DNA of 64,000 nt from an uncultured Salinicoccus sp. (lineage in GTDB: Bacteria > Bacillota > Bacilli > Staphylococcales > Salinicoccaceae): NCBI GenBank assembly GCA_947494965.1, contig CANLWV010000005.1:124001-188000 (forward strand). Reading direction: 5' to 3'. The notes under the pieces were generated by a model. The model did no database searches and had not been told where the DNA came from. It saw nothing but the letters and a program-made list of their open reading frames with translations. Below are positions 8,074 to 18,849 of the stretch, in pieces; the stretch's first letter is position 1; every line of letters starts with the position of its first letter. The translations under genes and the position numbers were made by a program.

Positions 8074-10860
8074 ATGAGTTACGAAAGAGAGGATACTCTT
8101 GAGGCGAAGGTCATGAAGCGTCTTGAGGGTATTGGATATGAACGGGTGCCGATCAGAAGCAACGAGGCACTGGAACAGAACTTCAGGGATATCCTGAACA
8201 GGCGTCATGCGAAGCTGAAGGCGGATCCGCTCTCCGACAAGGAATTCAGCCGGCTGATGACGCAGATCAACAACAAGAGTGTATTCGACAGTGCGAAGAT
8301 CCTCAGAGATAAGTTTGTCCTGAAGCGGGATGACGAGACGGAACTCTACCTCGAATTCTTCGACCAGAAGAACTACGCGCGGAACAGCTTCCAGGTGACG
8401 AATCAGATCAGTGTGGAGGATAGGTTCAAAGGGCGGTATGATGTGACGGTCCTGATCAATGGCCTGCCTGTGGTGCAGCTCGAACTGAAGCGCCGGGGTG
8501 TGGCGATCAACGAGGCATTCAACCAGGTGAAGCGGTACCGACGGGACAACTACACGGGTCTGTTCCGCTATACGCAGCTGTTCCTCCTCAGCAACTACAA
8601 TGACACTAGATACTTCGCCAATGGGGACAAGGAGATCATGAAGAGCCACATGTTCTACTGGACGGATGAGGAGAACAACCGCATCACGAACCTTGATGCA
8701 TTCATCGGCAGTTTCATGGCACCAACACACTTGGCGAAGATGATTTCCCGGTACATGATCGTCAATGAGACGGACAAGAACCTCATCGTCATGCGGCCCT
8801 ACCAGGTGTATGCCACTGAAGCCCTAATCAACCGCGCACTCAACACCGACAGGAATGGCTACGTTTGGCATACGACGGGAAGCGGGAAGACGTTGACCTC
8901 ATTCAAGGCGAGCCAGCTGCTGGCACAGGAGCCGGACATCAAGAAGGTCATCTTCCTCGTCGACCGTAAAGACCTGGATACCCAGACGCAGAAGGAGTTC
9001 ACAAAATTCGAACCGGACTCCGTCGATCATACGGACAACACGAAGCATCTGCTCAGACAACTTGGGGATAAAAGCAAGCCGATGATCATCACGACGATCC
9101 AGAAGATGACGAATGCCATCAAATCAAACCACCCGGTGATGGACGACTACCGGACGGACAAGGTGGTCTTCGTCATCGATGAGTGCCACCGTTCACAGTT
9201 CGGTGACATGCATATGGAAATCCGCAAACACTTCAAAAATGCCCAGTACTTCGGCTTCACCGGTACCCCGCGCTTCAAGGAGAACCGCAGTCAGGATGGA
9301 CGCAGCACAGCAGACATCTTTGATACGTGCCTGCACAGCTACCTGATCAAGGATGCCATCCGGGACGGCAACGTGCTCGGCTTCTCCGTTGAATACATCA
9401 GCACCATCAATGACGAGCTCAAGGTGATGGATGAACAGTATGTGTCCAAGATCGATACGGATGAAATATGGATGGCGGACAAGCGTATTGAACTCGTCAC
9501 CCGGCACATCCATCAGATTCATGACAGGAAGACGAAGGACCGGGAATATGTGGCGATCTTCGCCACCCAGAGCATCGACATGGCGATGAAGTATTACGAT
9601 ATGTTCCAGAAGGTGAATGAAGAAGCGGAACGTCCGCTCAACGTGGCGACCATCTTCACGTACCAGACGAACGAGGACATGAAGGACGGCGATACGAAAG
9701 AGGCCGCGAAGCATCAGCTCGACCGGGTGCTCGGCGACTACAACAAACAGTTCGGCACGAACTTCTCCATCGATACGTATGGCAGCTATTTCGAGGATGT
9801 GTCGAAGCGGATCAAAGGGGAGAAGGCGGTCGAACAGATCGATATCCTGATCGTCGTCAACATGTTCCTGACCGGATTCGACAGCAGGAAGCTCAACACC
9901 CTCTACGTCGACAAGAACTTAAAGCACCATGACCTCATCCAAGCCTACTCCCGCACCAACCGGGTGGAGAAGCAAAAGAAATCCTTCGGCAATATCGTCG
10001 TATACCGCAATCTCAAGAAAGCAACCGATGACGCCATCCAGCTCTTCAGTAAAACAGACAGCACGGACACCGTCCTGAGCAAGTCGTATGAGGAGTATCT
10101 GGACGAGTTCAAAAAGGCGTTAGATGAAATGCATGCCATTGCACCGAACCCTGGTGATGTGCAGATGCTTGAGGATGAAACGATCATCAAATCATTCATC
10201 CTGGCATTCAGAGCACTCGGCCGGGCACTGGTTAAGCTGAAGACATTTGAAGCATTCGAGTTTACGAGGGAAGAAATTGGCATGTCGGAACAGGACTATG
10301 AAGACTACAAGGGACAATATGTTGATCTTTATGAACGGTATGTCCGCGGTGAGGGAGAAGGGGAGAAGGTGTCCGTTATCAATGACATCGACTTTGAGAT
10401 TGAACTCATCCGCAATGACAAGATCAATGTCCACTATATCCGCATGCTGCTCCGCAACATTGACCTCGAAGATGAAAAGCAGCAGGCTCAGGAGCGCAAG
10501 AACATCAAGATGCTGCTTGACCGTGCGGACGATGAGCAGCTCAGGCTCAAAGCCGACCTCATCCGGGAGTTCCTGGACAAGGTCGTGCCGACGCTCGAAA
10601 AGGATGCGAACATCGATAAGGTCTACCTCGATTTCGAGGAGGACAAGCAGAATGAAGTACTCAAGGAGTTCTCGGAAGAGATGGATATGCAGCACGGGAA
10701 ACTGCTCCAGTTCCTGACCGAGTACCAGTTCAGCGGCCAGTTGTACCGTAAGGACATCTCGAAGGAATTATCAGGGCCATTCATGAAACGCAAGAAGAAG
10801 GTCGACAAGGTGATCGACTTCATCAAGAAGACGACCCGCAAGTTCGGGTTTGCAGAATAA
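8074..10860 (+). CDS. hsdR: Type I restriction enzyme, R (motor/nuclease) subunit
   Basis: A 928-aa HsdR, the translocase and nuclease subunit that cuts unmethylated DNA in complex with HsdM and HsdS. The N-terminal PD-(D/E)xK nuclease shows D...ELK (RYDVTVLIN then [10 protein letters not shown], about residues 127-149). The superfamily 2 helicase core shows Walker A TTGSGKT, Walker B DECHRSQ, motif III FTGTPRF and motif [10 protein letters not shown]. The C-terminal helical part joins the M subunit. Full family length with no disabling changes seen. First gene of hsdR-hsdM-hsdS, with 30 bases to hsdM. Its G+C is normal for this genome, unlike hsdS downstream. Confidence 0.95.
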   Translation: MSYEREDTLEAKVMKRLEGIGYERVPIRSNEALEQNFRDILNRRHAKLKADPLSDKEFSRLMTQINNKSVFDSAKILRDKFVLKRDDETELYLEFFDQKNYARNSFQVTNQISVEDRFKGRYDVTVLINGLPVVQLELKRRGVAINEAFNQVKRYRRDNYTGLFRYTQLFLLSNYNDTRYFANGDKEIMKSHMFYWTDEENNRITNLDAFIGSFMAPTHLAKMISRYMIVNETDKNLIVMRPYQVYATEALINRALNTDRNGYVWHTTGSGKTLTSFKASQLLAQEPDIKKVIFLVDRKDLDTQTQKEFTKFEPDSVDHTDNTKHLLRQLGDKSKPMIITTIQKMTNAIKSNHPVMDDYRTDKVVFVIDECHRSQFGDMHMEIRKHFKNAQYFGFTGTPRFKENRSQDGRSTADIFDTCLHSYLIKDAIRDGNVLGFSVEYISTINDELKVMDEQYVSKIDTDEIWMADKRIELVTRHIHQIHDRKTKDREYVAIFATQSIDMAMKYYDMFQKVNEEAERPLNVATIFTYQTNEDMKDGDTKEAAKHQLDRVLGDYNKQFGTNFSIDTYGSYFEDVSKRIKGEKAVEQIDILIVVNMFLTGFDSRKLNTLYVDKNLKHHDLIQAYSRTNRVEKQKKSFGNIVVYRNLKKATDDAIQLFSKTDSTDTVLSKSYEEYLDEFKKALDEMHAIAPNPGDVQMLEDETIIKSFILAFRALGRALVKLKTFEAFEFTREEIGMSEQDYEDYKGQYVDLYERYVRGEGEGEKVSVINDIDFEIELIRNDKINVHYIRMLLRNIDLEDEKQQAQERKNIKMLLDRADDEQLRLKADLIREFLDKVVPTLEKDANIDKVYLDFEEDKQNEVLKEFSEEMDMQHGKLLQFLTEYQFSGQLYRKDISKELSGPFMKRKKKVDKVIDFIKKTTRKFGFAE

Positions 10861-10890
10861 CAGGATAAGTATACAGGAGGAAACACATAG

Positions 10891-12450
10891 ATGATGACAG
10901 TAACCGAAAAGCAGCGCCAGCAGCAGGCGGAGCTGCACAAGAAATTATGGAGCATTGCGAATGATCTGAGGGGAAATATGGATGCGAGCGAGTTCAGGAA
11001 CTATATACTTGGACTCATCTTCTACCGTTTCCTGTCTGAGAAGACGGAAGCGGAAGTCGACGATATGCTGAGGGAGGACAACATCTCCTACTCTGAAGCA
11101 TGGGAAGATGAAGAGATGCAGGAAGCACTGAAGGAAGAACTCACGACACGCATCGGCTACGTCGTAGAGCCGCGCTATCTCTTCAGCACGATGATCGGGG
11201 AGATTGAAGCGGGGGACTTCGACATCGAGAAGCTGTCCGAAGCCATCTCAGCCGTCGAGGCATCGACGCTCGGGGAGCAGAGTGAGGATGACTTCACGCA
11301 TCTCTTTGATGATATGGACCTTACATCCTCACGCCTCGGCAACAGTGTATCCGCCAGGACGAAACTCATCTCCAAAGTCATGTTGAATTTGAACACATTG
11401 CCATTCGTGCACAGTGATATCGAAATCGACATGCTCGGTGACGCTTATGAGTATATGATCGGACAGTTCGCCGCCACAGCCGGCAAGAAGGCAGGGGAGT
11501 TCTATACACCACAGCAGGTGTCCAAAATCCTCGCCGAAATTGTGACGACCGGCAAGACAGACCTCAAGAATGTCTATGACCCGACATGCGGTTCCGGATC
11601 CCTCCTGCTCCGTGTGGGCAGGAATGCCAATGTCAGACACTACTATGGCCAGGAGTACAACAGTACGACATACAACCTCGCCCGAATGAACATGCTTCTG
11701 CATGATGTGAACTACAAGGCATTCTCCATAGAGAACGGCGATACACTCGAAGAGCCGGCATTCGGTGATATGAAGTTCGAAGCCGTCGTTGCCAATCCAC
11801 CATACAGTGCCAAGTGGAGCGGAGATGCTTCATTCCTTGAGGACGATCGGTTCAGCGACTACGGCAAGCTCGCACCGAAATCAAAGGCAGATTTCGCCTT
11901 CATTCAGCACATGGTGCACTACCTTGATGATCACGGCACCATGGCCGTCGTCCTGCCGCACGGTGTCCTCTTCAGGGGTGCAGCAGAAGGTACAATCCGC
12001 AAGTATCTGATTGCAAATAAAAACTATCTCGATGCCGTCATCGGACTCCCGGCCAATATCTTCTACGGTACTAGCATCCCGACATGCATCCTTGTCTTCA
12101 AAAAGAATAGACATGCAGATGACGATGTCCTCTTCATCGATGCTTCAAATGCATTCGAGAAAGGCAAGAACCAGAACCATCTGAGGGATCAAGACGTGGA
12201 GAATATTCTCGAAACATATCGTAATCGGGAGACTGTAGACAAATACAGCTATGCCGCAACACTCGAAGAAATCGAAGAGAACGACTATAACCTGAATATC
12301 CCGAGATACGTCGATACATTCGAAGAAGAAGAACCCGTCGACCTCGAGCAAGTCCAAAAGGACATCAAGGCAATCGATGCAGAAATCGAAACACTTGAAG
12401 CAGAAATCAATGGATATTTGAAAGAACTGGGTGTGTTGTATGATGAGTAA
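10891..12450 (+). CDS. hsdM: Type I restriction enzyme, M (methyltransferase) subunit
   Basis: A 519-aa HsdM, an N6-adenine methyltransferase using SAM. The N-terminal HsdM helical domain (about 10-150) is followed by the catalytic domain with the SAM motif DPTCGSGSLLLRVG and the catalytic NPPY (VVANPPYSAKW). A C-terminal glutamate-rich coiled coil (about 475-510) should contact HsdS. AGGAGG lies just before the paired ATGs. Its 3' end overlaps hsdS by a few bases, so translation is probably coupled. Confidence 0.95.
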   Translation: MMTVTEKQRQQQAELHKKLWSIANDLRGNMDASEFRNYILGLIFYRFLSEKTEAEVDDMLREDNISYSEAWEDEEMQEALKEELTTRIGYVVEPRYLFSTMIGEIEAGDFDIEKLSEAISAVEASTLGEQSEDDFTHLFDDMDLTSSRLGNSVSARTKLISKVMLNLNTLPFVHSDIEIDMLGDAYEYMIGQFAATAGKKAGEFYTPQQVSKILAEIVTTGKTDLKNVYDPTCGSGSLLLRVGRNANVRHYYGQEYNSTTYNLARMNMLLHDVNYKAFSIENGDTLEEPAFGDMKFEAVVANPPYSAKWSGDASFLEDDRFSDYGKLAPKSKADFAFIQHMVHYLDDHGTMAVVLPHGVLFRGAAEGTIRKYLIANKNYLDAVIGLPANIFYGTSIPTCILVFKKNRHADDDVLFIDASNAFEKGKNQNHLRDQDVENILETYRNRETVDKYSYAATLEEIEENDYNLNIPRYVDTFEEEEPVDLEQVQKDIKAIDAEIETLEAEINGYLKELGVLYDE

Positions 12451-13597
12451 ACAGAATGTACCTGAGTTGAGATTTCCGGAGTTTAGTGGGGAATGGAAAG
12501 AAGCAGTTACTGAAGAACATTTTACATCTATAAGAAACGGCTTTGTAGGAACAGCTACTCCTTTTTACACAAATTCAAGTGGAGTGAAATATTTACAGAG
12601 TAATAATATCAAGAATGGCCAAATCAATAATAAACAAATAGTATACGTTACAAGAGAATTTCATGAAAAATATATAAAAAATGAATTGAGAGTTAATGAT
12701 ATGTTGATGGTTCAATCGGGCCATGCAGGTGAAACAGCTATTGTAAATAAGGAGTATGAAGGAGCCAATTGTCATGCTTTAATAGTAATGAAACCTAAAG
12801 ATACCCTAGATACTCATTATTTAAATTATTATTTCCAAACCTATAATGGTCGAAAAGAAATCTATAAATTAATAACTGGAAATACAATTAAGCACATATT
12901 AGCTAGTGATGCGAAAAAAATAAAATTTCCACTCCCTTCTTTAAAAGAGCAAAGAAAAATAAGTAACTTCTTTAGACAGATTGATCGACTGATTGAGCTG
13001 GAAGAGAAGAAGCTTGAGTTATTGGAAGAACAGAAGAAGGGGTATGTGCAAAAGATTTTCTCTCAAGAACTAAGGTTCAAAGATGAGAATGGTAATGACT
13101 ATCCGGAGTGGGAAGAGAAAAGTTTCAGTGAAATCTTGGAAGTTATGTCAGGGAAAGATTATAAGCATCTTAACAAAGGAGAATATCCTGTCTATGGTAC
13201 GGGGGGGTACATGACTAGCGTAGATAATTTCTTATACAAGCAGGATGCTATTGGAATTGGAAGAAAGGGTACAATAGATAAACCACAATATCTAAAGGGA
13301 CCCTTCTGGACAGTTGATACGCTTTTTTATTGTATCCCCCAAAATCGAATAGATATTAGTTTTTTATACTATTTATTTAATCAAATAAATTGGAAAAAAT
13401 TCGATGAATCAACTGGAGTGCCAAGTTTAAGTAAGAATACGATTTATAAAGTGAAGGTTAAAACACCTTGTTTTAAAGAACAACAAAGAATTGGAGATTT
13501 TTTTGTGCGATTCAATAAAATGATAAATCTACAGAATGAAAAGATAGTTAAATTGAATAAAGAAAAGCAGGGACTGTTGCAAAAGATGTTTGTTTGA
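12443..13597 (+). CDS. hsdS: Type I restriction enzyme, S (specificity) subunit
   Basis: A protein of about 384 aa with two target recognition domains, each followed by a conserved helical spacer: LPSLKEQRKISNFFRQIDRL (about 175) and a parallel FKEQQRIGDFF near the C-terminus. Each TRD reads half of a split DNA target; the sequence read cannot be predicted from here. ATG 12443 is used; an ATG directly before it is equally possible. The ends (NVPELRFPEF and GNDYPEWEE) match the usual staphylococcal-type repeats. The gene is much more A+T-rich than hsdR and hsdM, typical of specificity genes exchanged between strains. No inverted or duplicate hsdS is present for phase inversion. Confidence 0.93.
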   Translation: MSKQNVPELRFPEFSGEWKEAVTEEHFTSIRNGFVGTATPFYTNSSGVKYLQSNNIKNGQINNKQIVYVTREFHEKYIKNELRVNDMLMVQSGHAGETAIVNKEYEGANCHALIVMKPKDTLDTHYLNYYFQTYNGRKEIYKLITGNTIKHILASDAKKIKFPLPSLKEQRKISNFFRQIDRLIELEEKKLELLEEQKKGYVQKIFSQELRFKDENGNDYPEWEEKSFSEILEVMSGKDYKHLNKGEYPVYGTGGYMTSVDNFLYKQDAIGIGRKGTIDKPQYLKGPFWTVDTLFYCIPQNRIDISFLYYLFNQINWKKFDESTGVPSLSKNTIYKVKVKTPCFKEQQRIGDFFVRFNKMINLQNEKIVKLNKEKQGLLQKMFV

Positions 13598-13663
13598 ATT
13601 GACGAATAGCTGAATTTTTAAGATTTATATTATTCTAGGAATGTATTAGGATGTGACTTTAAT

Positions 13664-16600
13664 ATGGAAAACAGTTTTGTGAAAAGTACTGATAGAAGAA
13701 TTAAATTGAAGAACCAATTTCAAAAGTTAACTCCTAAAGAGGTAGAAAATCTGGTGGCTTATGAAGATGCTCTGGATTATGGTTTGGAAGAAGATGATAT
13801 ATACAATATTGCTGTGACTGGAGGGTATGGAACAGGTAAAAGTTCTGTTATTGAAAGTTTTAAAAGAAAACTTGACAAAAGTTACTCTCCGTATTCTTCG
13901 AAAGATTTACTGAATATTTCGTTAGCCCATTTCTCAGATGACAGTAGTGAGAGTAGAGCAACAGAGAAATATGAAGGCAAAGATACAAGAGAAGAAAAAC
14001 CTAAAAAAGATGAAACGGATACAAGAGCAGAAAAGCAGTTTATTGATTTGAACATTATTGAAAAGAAGATAGTGAACCAATTGATACATCAAATTGATCC
14101 TAAAAAAATACCTCAATCTATATTTAGAGTTAAAGAAAAAATTCCTATGTGGAAAATAGTCGCTTATACTGTTTACATATTAATATTCATCATATTGTTA
14201 GGTAGTAGCATTTTTGCAGAAGAAAGTATTTCAATTTTTAATATTAATTTCAGTAGAAACCCTCTGCTTTTAGGAACTCTGATGTATAGCTCTTTCGGGA
14301 TTTATAAAATTGTTAATTATCAAGCTAACAAGAGAATGTTAAAAACAGTTTCTATTTATGGAAATGAATTAAAAATTGATGAAGAAGTAACTACTACTTA
14401 TTTTGATAAGTTTATAAATGATGTAATTTATCTATTTTTAAACTCTGAGAAAAAGGTTTTTGTATTTGAAGATCTAGATAGATTCAATGAATCTCGTATA
14501 TTTGAAAAATTACATGAAGTAAACACCTTGCTTAATAAACGATTAAATTCATTTAGTAATGAAAACTCGAATGTTTCTAAAGAAAAAATCACTTTTGTTT
14601 ACCTCATTAGAGATGACGTTTTTGAGTCGAAAGAACGAACTAAATTATTCGATTTAATCATACCGATAGTCCCTGTAATTATCCCGGCAAACTCTTATGA
14701 TAAGTTTGTACAATTAATACGAGAAAAAGAATTAAGCCTTGAGTTTAACCAACAAACTCTCAAGAAAATTTTTATATATATAGACGATATGCGGTTAATG
14801 AAAAATATAATAAATGAATATTTAGTTTACAAATCAAGATTAAATACTAACTTAAACAATGAAAAATTGTTGTGCTTAATAATATATAAAAATGTTTTCC
14901 CTAAAGATTTTTCCCAATTTCAATATGGCCAAAGTTTCATAGATTTAGTTCTTTCACAGAAGAATATTTTAATAGAAGAATTCGTGAAAAATTTTAAAGA
15001 AGAACTTGAAAATATTAATGTGTTAATAGAAGAGGCAAAACAAGAAACTTTAAATAATATAAATGAATTAGAAGCGTTATATTTTATGCCTGAAGAATTT
15101 ACCCATATCACGGTCAATGGAAAAAAAGAAACGGACTTTAAAAATAAAGCAGATTTTATATCCATCGTAAAAAATAATAACTATAAAGTTGATATAACTT
15201 CAATTGGTATAAATGGTTATCGAAGAAATAATGAGAATATAAATATAGAAAATAAATTTAAAGATATGTATAAAAATGAAGAATTTAATAAAAGAAAAAG
15301 AGCGATAGAAAGTAAAATTAAAATTAAAGAAATTTATAATAAAAGAAAGAGACTATTAAGTGAAATAGAAGAGGTAGAAAAAAAAGAGTTTAATGAACTT
15401 GTTGAGAATAAATCTAAAGCTTATTTTATGGACTTTCTAGAAAATAATATAGAGAGCCATTTCAAATATCTAGAAAAAAATAATTATTTCTCGTTAATTA
15501 TATTTTTGTTAAGAGAAGGTTTAATAGATGAAAAAAGTAGTGATTATTTGACTTATTTCTATGATATGAGTATATCGAAGCAAGATAGGGACTTTCTTAG
15601 AAAATTATATGATAGAACAAAAATTGATTATAATTATAGAGTTGAAAATCCTAAAAGACTCCTTTTAGATATATCCCCTTCAGATTTTGAAAGATATAAT
15701 ATAAAAAATTTAGATTTGGGAAAATATATATTGGAAAATAAGGAGAAAGTATATATAACTCACTTATTAAAAAACATTGATAAAAATAGTCTAGGTTTTT
15801 ACTTATATAATCTTTTTGATAATTTGAATTCAAGCAAAAAATATTTGTTAGAATGCTTAATCAAACAAGATATTGATTTTCTACAAATAATTAAAGATGA
15901 AACAAAATTATCAGATTATGATCGAGATTTTTTCTATTTATATTCGATAACGATCCTTGATAAGGAAAGTTTGATAATATTGGAAGAGCAGTATGAGCTA
16001 GTAAACTATATCAATAATATTGATTTGTCAAATGAAGAGCTCGAAACTGAAAATATTTTAAAGATACTAGATACAATTGAAAAATCTAAAATCAAATTTA
16101 AACACATGCCTAATAACTCAAACAAACAGGAATTTGTACTCTCCATAATTGAATATGATTTATTTGAAATCAATAGGAAAAACTTAGAAAGTATTCTAGA
16201 ATGTTTGGAGAGTGATTATAGAGATGAGGAATTTGTCAGTTCTAATATAAGTCTATTTTCCAAACTAGAAAATAAACCTCTTAAAAATAATATTTTTAAT
16301 CTAAATTTGAATATTTATTTAAGGTTATACATAGAATTTGGAGCGGAGGAACTCAATGATGATATGTATGATTTGGTTCTAATATTAAATAATTCTCAAC
16401 TAGATGAAGAGCTAGGAAAAAAATATTTAAGCAAATTAAATTCTATGAAAGCCATTAAAAATTTAAAAGATGTTAGTAATAAATATTGGGATAATATTAT
16501 TAAAAACAATAATTATGAAATTAACTTAGACAACTTAATTTTGATATTTAATTTTCAGGAAGAAATCCCCGATGATATTATAGATTTTTTAAATGAAGAA

Positions 16601-17245
16601 AGTAGTGACTTGTCTTTCGAATTGTCAAAAGAAAATAAATTTAAACAAGAAGAGATAGAAACAACTTTTAATCATTTAATTAAGATACAAAAACTGGATA
16701 TAGGTAAAAATCAAAACATCATTACTTCTTTTGGTGAAAAAGTAAAAGACTTGGATGATTTCGAATTAACATCTGAGGAAATAAAATATTTGTTAGATAA
16801 TGATGTGATTGAACTAACTGAAAATAATTTAGATATCATTTTAGGCAAGTATAGAGAGGGGTTTAAAGATTCATATAAAAGTGATGAGATAGTTAAATCA
16901 ATGAATAAATCACAGTTAACTGCAATACTAAAAAATGATTATTTTTCATTTGAAAAAAGGGAAAAATGGTTCATTATTAACATCAGAAAATTGGAATTAG
17001 TGGATGTCTTAACATTTATTAAAAATAATGATTTAACACATGATCTAATCTATGTTTTAAAGAAAAGACCAAAGTATGTAGAATATAATAGGGTGAATTT
17101 AGCTATAGCTGAGTATTACAATGGGAAAGAACTGATAGCTAGAGGGGAGGTAATGAAGGAGGATAATTTAATTTATCTAAGTGGAAGAGATTTAAGTATC
17201 AACCAAGATTATAAAGGCATAGACCTTGATGAATTTATTAATTAG
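13664..17245 (+). CDS. YobI-like/KAP-like P-loop NTPase with membrane insert
   Basis: A 1193-aa A+T-rich protein. Walker A is GGYGTGKSS (residues 53-61). Two TM helices interrupt the NTPase domain (about 164-182 and 199-219), a KAP-family hallmark. A Walker B-like segment VFVFEDLDRFNE (265-276) and a sensor-like FVYLIRDDVF (311-320) follow. Residues 450 to the end are long, charged, helix- and coiled-coil-rich and could be a sensing or effector scaffold. The overall architecture matches YobI-like NTPases, whose function is unknown to me. It lies 66 bases after hsdS on the same strand with a weak ribosome binding site (AGGATG), so it may be read with the hsd operon. Position suggests an antiphage role, but this is inference. 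Confidence 0.75.
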   Translation: MENSFVKSTDRRIKLKNQFQKLTPKEVENLVAYEDALDYGLEEDDIYNIAVTGGYGTGKSSVIESFKRKLDKSYSPYSSKDLLNISLAHFSDDSSESRATEKYEGKDTREEKPKKDETDTRAEKQFIDLNIIEKKIVNQLIHQIDPKKIPQSIFRVKEKIPMWKIVAYTVYILIFIILLGSSIFAEESISIFNINFSRNPLLLGTLMYSSFGIYKIVNYQANKRMLKTVSIYGNELKIDEEVTTTYFDKFINDVIYLFLNSEKKVFVFEDLDRFNESRIFEKLHEVNTLLNKRLNSFSNENSNVSKEKITFVYLIRDDVFESKERTKLFDLIIPIVPVIIPANSYDKFVQLIREKELSLEFNQQTLKKIFIYIDDMRLMKNIINEYLVYKSRLNTNLNNEKLLCLIIYKNVFPKDFSQFQYGQSFIDLVLSQKNILIEEFVKNFKEELENINVLIEEAKQETLNNINELEALYFMPEEFTHITVNGKKETDFKNKADFISIVKNNNYKVDITSIGINGYRRNNENINIENKFKDMYKNEEFNKRKRAIESKIKIKEIYNKRKRLLSEIEEVEKKEFNELVENKSKAYFMDFLENNIESHFKYLEKNNYFSLIIFLLREGLIDEKSSDYLTYFYDMSISKQDRDFLRKLYDRTKIDYNYRVENPKRLLLDISPSDFERYNIKNLDLGKYILENKEKVYITHLLKNIDKNSLGFYLYNLFDNLNSSKKYLLECLIKQDIDFLQIIKDETKLSDYDRDFFYLYSITILDKESLIILEEQYELVNYINNIDLSNEELETENILKILDTIEKSKIKFKHMPNNSNKQEFVLSIIEYDLFEINRKNLESILECLESDYRDEEFVSSNISLFSKLENKPLKNNIFNLNLNIYLRLYIEFGAEELNDDMYDLVLILNNSQLDEELGKKYLSKLNSMKAIKNLKDVSNKYWDNIIKNNNYEINLDNLILIFNFQEEIPDDIIDFLNEESSDLSFELSKENKFKQEEIETTFNHLIKIQKLDIGKNQNIITSFGEKVKDLDDFELTSEEIKYLLDNDVIELTENNLDIILGKYREGFKDSYKSDEIVKSMNKSQLTAILKNDYFSFEKREKWFIINIRKLELVDVLTFIKNNDLTHDLIYVLKKRPKYVEYNRVNLAIAEYYNGKELIARGEVMKEDNLIYLSGRDLSINQDYKGIDLDEFIN

Positions 17246-17270
17246 TTATTTTATCCACATTATATATATA

Positions 17271-17742
17271 TCATATTTTCCAGTAATAAAATAATGGACT
17301 GTTTTGACTAAATACAGGCTCAGGCCGCTCTTCAGGCTTTCCATAGCACATATCAAAGCTGACACCACCTGGGTAGGCACCGTAATTCGCATAATCTTCA
17401 CTTGCTTCTAACTTCTTATGGCCATAGCCGGCAGGGAGGATGATGAGGTCTCCTTTTTCCGCTTCTACCACCTCACCCTGCTCACCGCCAAGCTGCAGTG
17501 TGGCATGACCTTCTTTGACAGCAAGCACTTCATGGGTGTTGCTGTGATAGTGGTGGAAAGGGTGGACGGAGCCGAGCCACTCCCCGGACCAGCCATTGGA
17601 GTTGAGGATAGCGGGAATGTCAACTCCATCTTCAAACACACTCTTATAGATCAGGAGGGGGAAGTCGGGGGGGGGGGTTGGGTATCTTACCATCGTCTTC
17701 GACCTTGATTGTAATGACTTCAATCTCTTCAGTGCGTTTCAT
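17271..17742 (-). pseudogene. Cupin-domain protein, copy 2, frameshifted at a C tract
   Basis: Homologue of the cupin at 4674-5183, with the same upstream sequence and the same GGAGGG ribosome binding site before ATG 17742. On the coding strand the run of 11 C (17667-17677) puts the reading frame out by one: translation from the proper start would end soon after GKIPNPPP. A tract of 10 or 13 would restore a full protein of about 156 aa, including motif HPFHHYHSNTHEVLAV and PAGYGH. The downstream part stays intact in the other frame, so the break is recent, reversible by slippage, or a sequencing error. It lacks the TTNNIAHVPVPDDD insert of copy 1. Confidence 0.7.
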
Positions 17743-17822
17743 CTTCATCCCTCCATATATTCATTATTATACTTTTACCGCTTCTGACTGAAACTAACCA
17801 TTACATCATAAGTCCATAAAAA

Positions 17823-17885
17823 AGGAGCAGATTGCTCTGCTCCAATAGATTCAACATATGGGAGTCTCCACAGTGGTGGAGGCTC
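17823..17885. terminator. Pair of hairpins beyond the ArsA-like gene
   Basis: Two stems: GGAGCAG/CTGCTCC (17823-17842) and GGAGTCTCCAC/GGTGGAGGCTCC with an AGT loop (17860-17885). They follow the stop of the leftward ArsA-like gene and precede the cupin promoter region. U-runs are poor on the minus strand, so the strength is uncertain. Confidence 0.5.
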
Positions 17886-17895
17886 CTCTTATTTT

Positions 17896-18828
17896 TCAGT
17901 CCATCTCATAATACGCGCTGAACGGGTCGAGCTCCTCGATGGTCGTGATGTCATGGGGGAGCAGGGGCACGCGGATGAGGTTCTGATTCGTGAAGGTATC
18001 TTCAATCTCCTTCAGATACCGCTGCTCATGCTCCCGCCTCTGGGCGAGGAAGGTGCCGTCGGCTTCATCCGGCAGCACCTTATTGATGATGAGCGTCTTC
18101 ACATGCAGGTGGTACTTGTCGAGGAGGCCCACGGCCTTCTTGGTTTCAAGTATCGGCAGCCTTTCCGGATTCAGGACGAATATGAATCCCGTCTTGCCGG
18201 ACTCGAGCATGATCTCCCGTGCCTTCTTGAAGCGGTTCTGCCGGGTGAGTAGGACATCATAGATCGGGTCCTCAACCGGTTCCCCGTCATTCAGGAGCTG
18301 GGTGTAGTTCTCATTCGTCTTCTGCCGCTTCTTCAGCAGCCCCTCGATCCACACGCCCATCAGTTCCGGCAGTGTAAGCAGCCTTATGGTATGACCGGTG
18401 GGGGCGGTGTCGAAGACGAGATGGTCGTATTCGCTTTCCTCCTCGATGATGATGGAGACGAGCTTGTCGAACAGCGCCGATTCATCGGCACCGGGTGATG
18501 CCTGGGCGGTATCGAGCTGGCGGTTGACCTCCTCGATCATGCTGGACTGGACGGTGCCCTTGATGTTCTCCTTCACCGAGTCGAGGTACTTCTTCGTCTC
18601 ATGCTCCGGATCGATCTCAAGCGCATGAAGGTTATCTGCAATTTGTACAGTTTCTCCGCCGATGTCACGCGAGAAGATGTGCCCGAGGTTATGGGCCGGA
18701 TCGGTCGAGACGAGAAGCGTCTTTTTCCCGGATTTTGCGAGTTGCCATGCGATGGCGGCAGCGGAAGTGGATTTGCCCACGCCTCCCTTGCCGCCGATGA
18801 ACAGAATCTTCTTTGTATGGATGTTCAT
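17896..18828 (-). CDS. ArsA/Get3-family ATPase without cysteines
   Basis: A 310-aa deviant-Walker ATPase. The N-terminal signature GGKGGVGKST (12-21), the switch DPAHN and the family signature DTAPTGHTIRLL are all clear. One ATPase domain is present (arsenical-pump ArsA of E. coli has two). I find no cysteine anywhere in the protein, so the three-Cys arsenite site of true ArsA is absent, and no arsB, arsC or arsR lies nearby. An arsenic role is therefore unlikely; families of this fold also target membrane proteins or act with small partners. It follows the CC-tailed small protein gene by 21 bases, with AAGGAG before the ATG, in a likely operon. Confidence 0.85.
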   Translation of the reverse strand: MNIHTKKILFIGGKGGVGKSTSAAAIAWQLAKSGKKTLLVSTDPAHNLGHIFSRDIGGETVQIADNLHALEIDPEHETKKYLDSVKENIKGTVQSSMIEEVNRQLDTAQASPGADESALFDKLVSIIIEEESEYDHLVFDTAPTGHTIRLLTLPELMGVWIEGLLKKRQKTNENYTQLLNDGEPVEDPIYDVLLTRQNRFKKAREIMLESGKTGFIFVLNPERLPILETKKAVGLLDKYHLHVKTLIINKVLPDEADGTFLAQRREHEQRYLKEIEDTFTNQNLIRVPLLPHDITTIEELDPFSAYYEMD

Positions 18829-18849
18829 GGATATGCTCCTTTAGTGTAG

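Noticed and set aside
8023-8730. Long open frame on the minus strand opposite the 5' end of hsdR
   Set aside because: Lies antisense to a certain gene, has no ribosome binding site, and its composition mirrors the codon bias of hsdR.
17896-18828. Arsenic resistance operon
   Set aside because: ATPase has no cysteines and a single domain, and no arsB, arsC or arsR is present.
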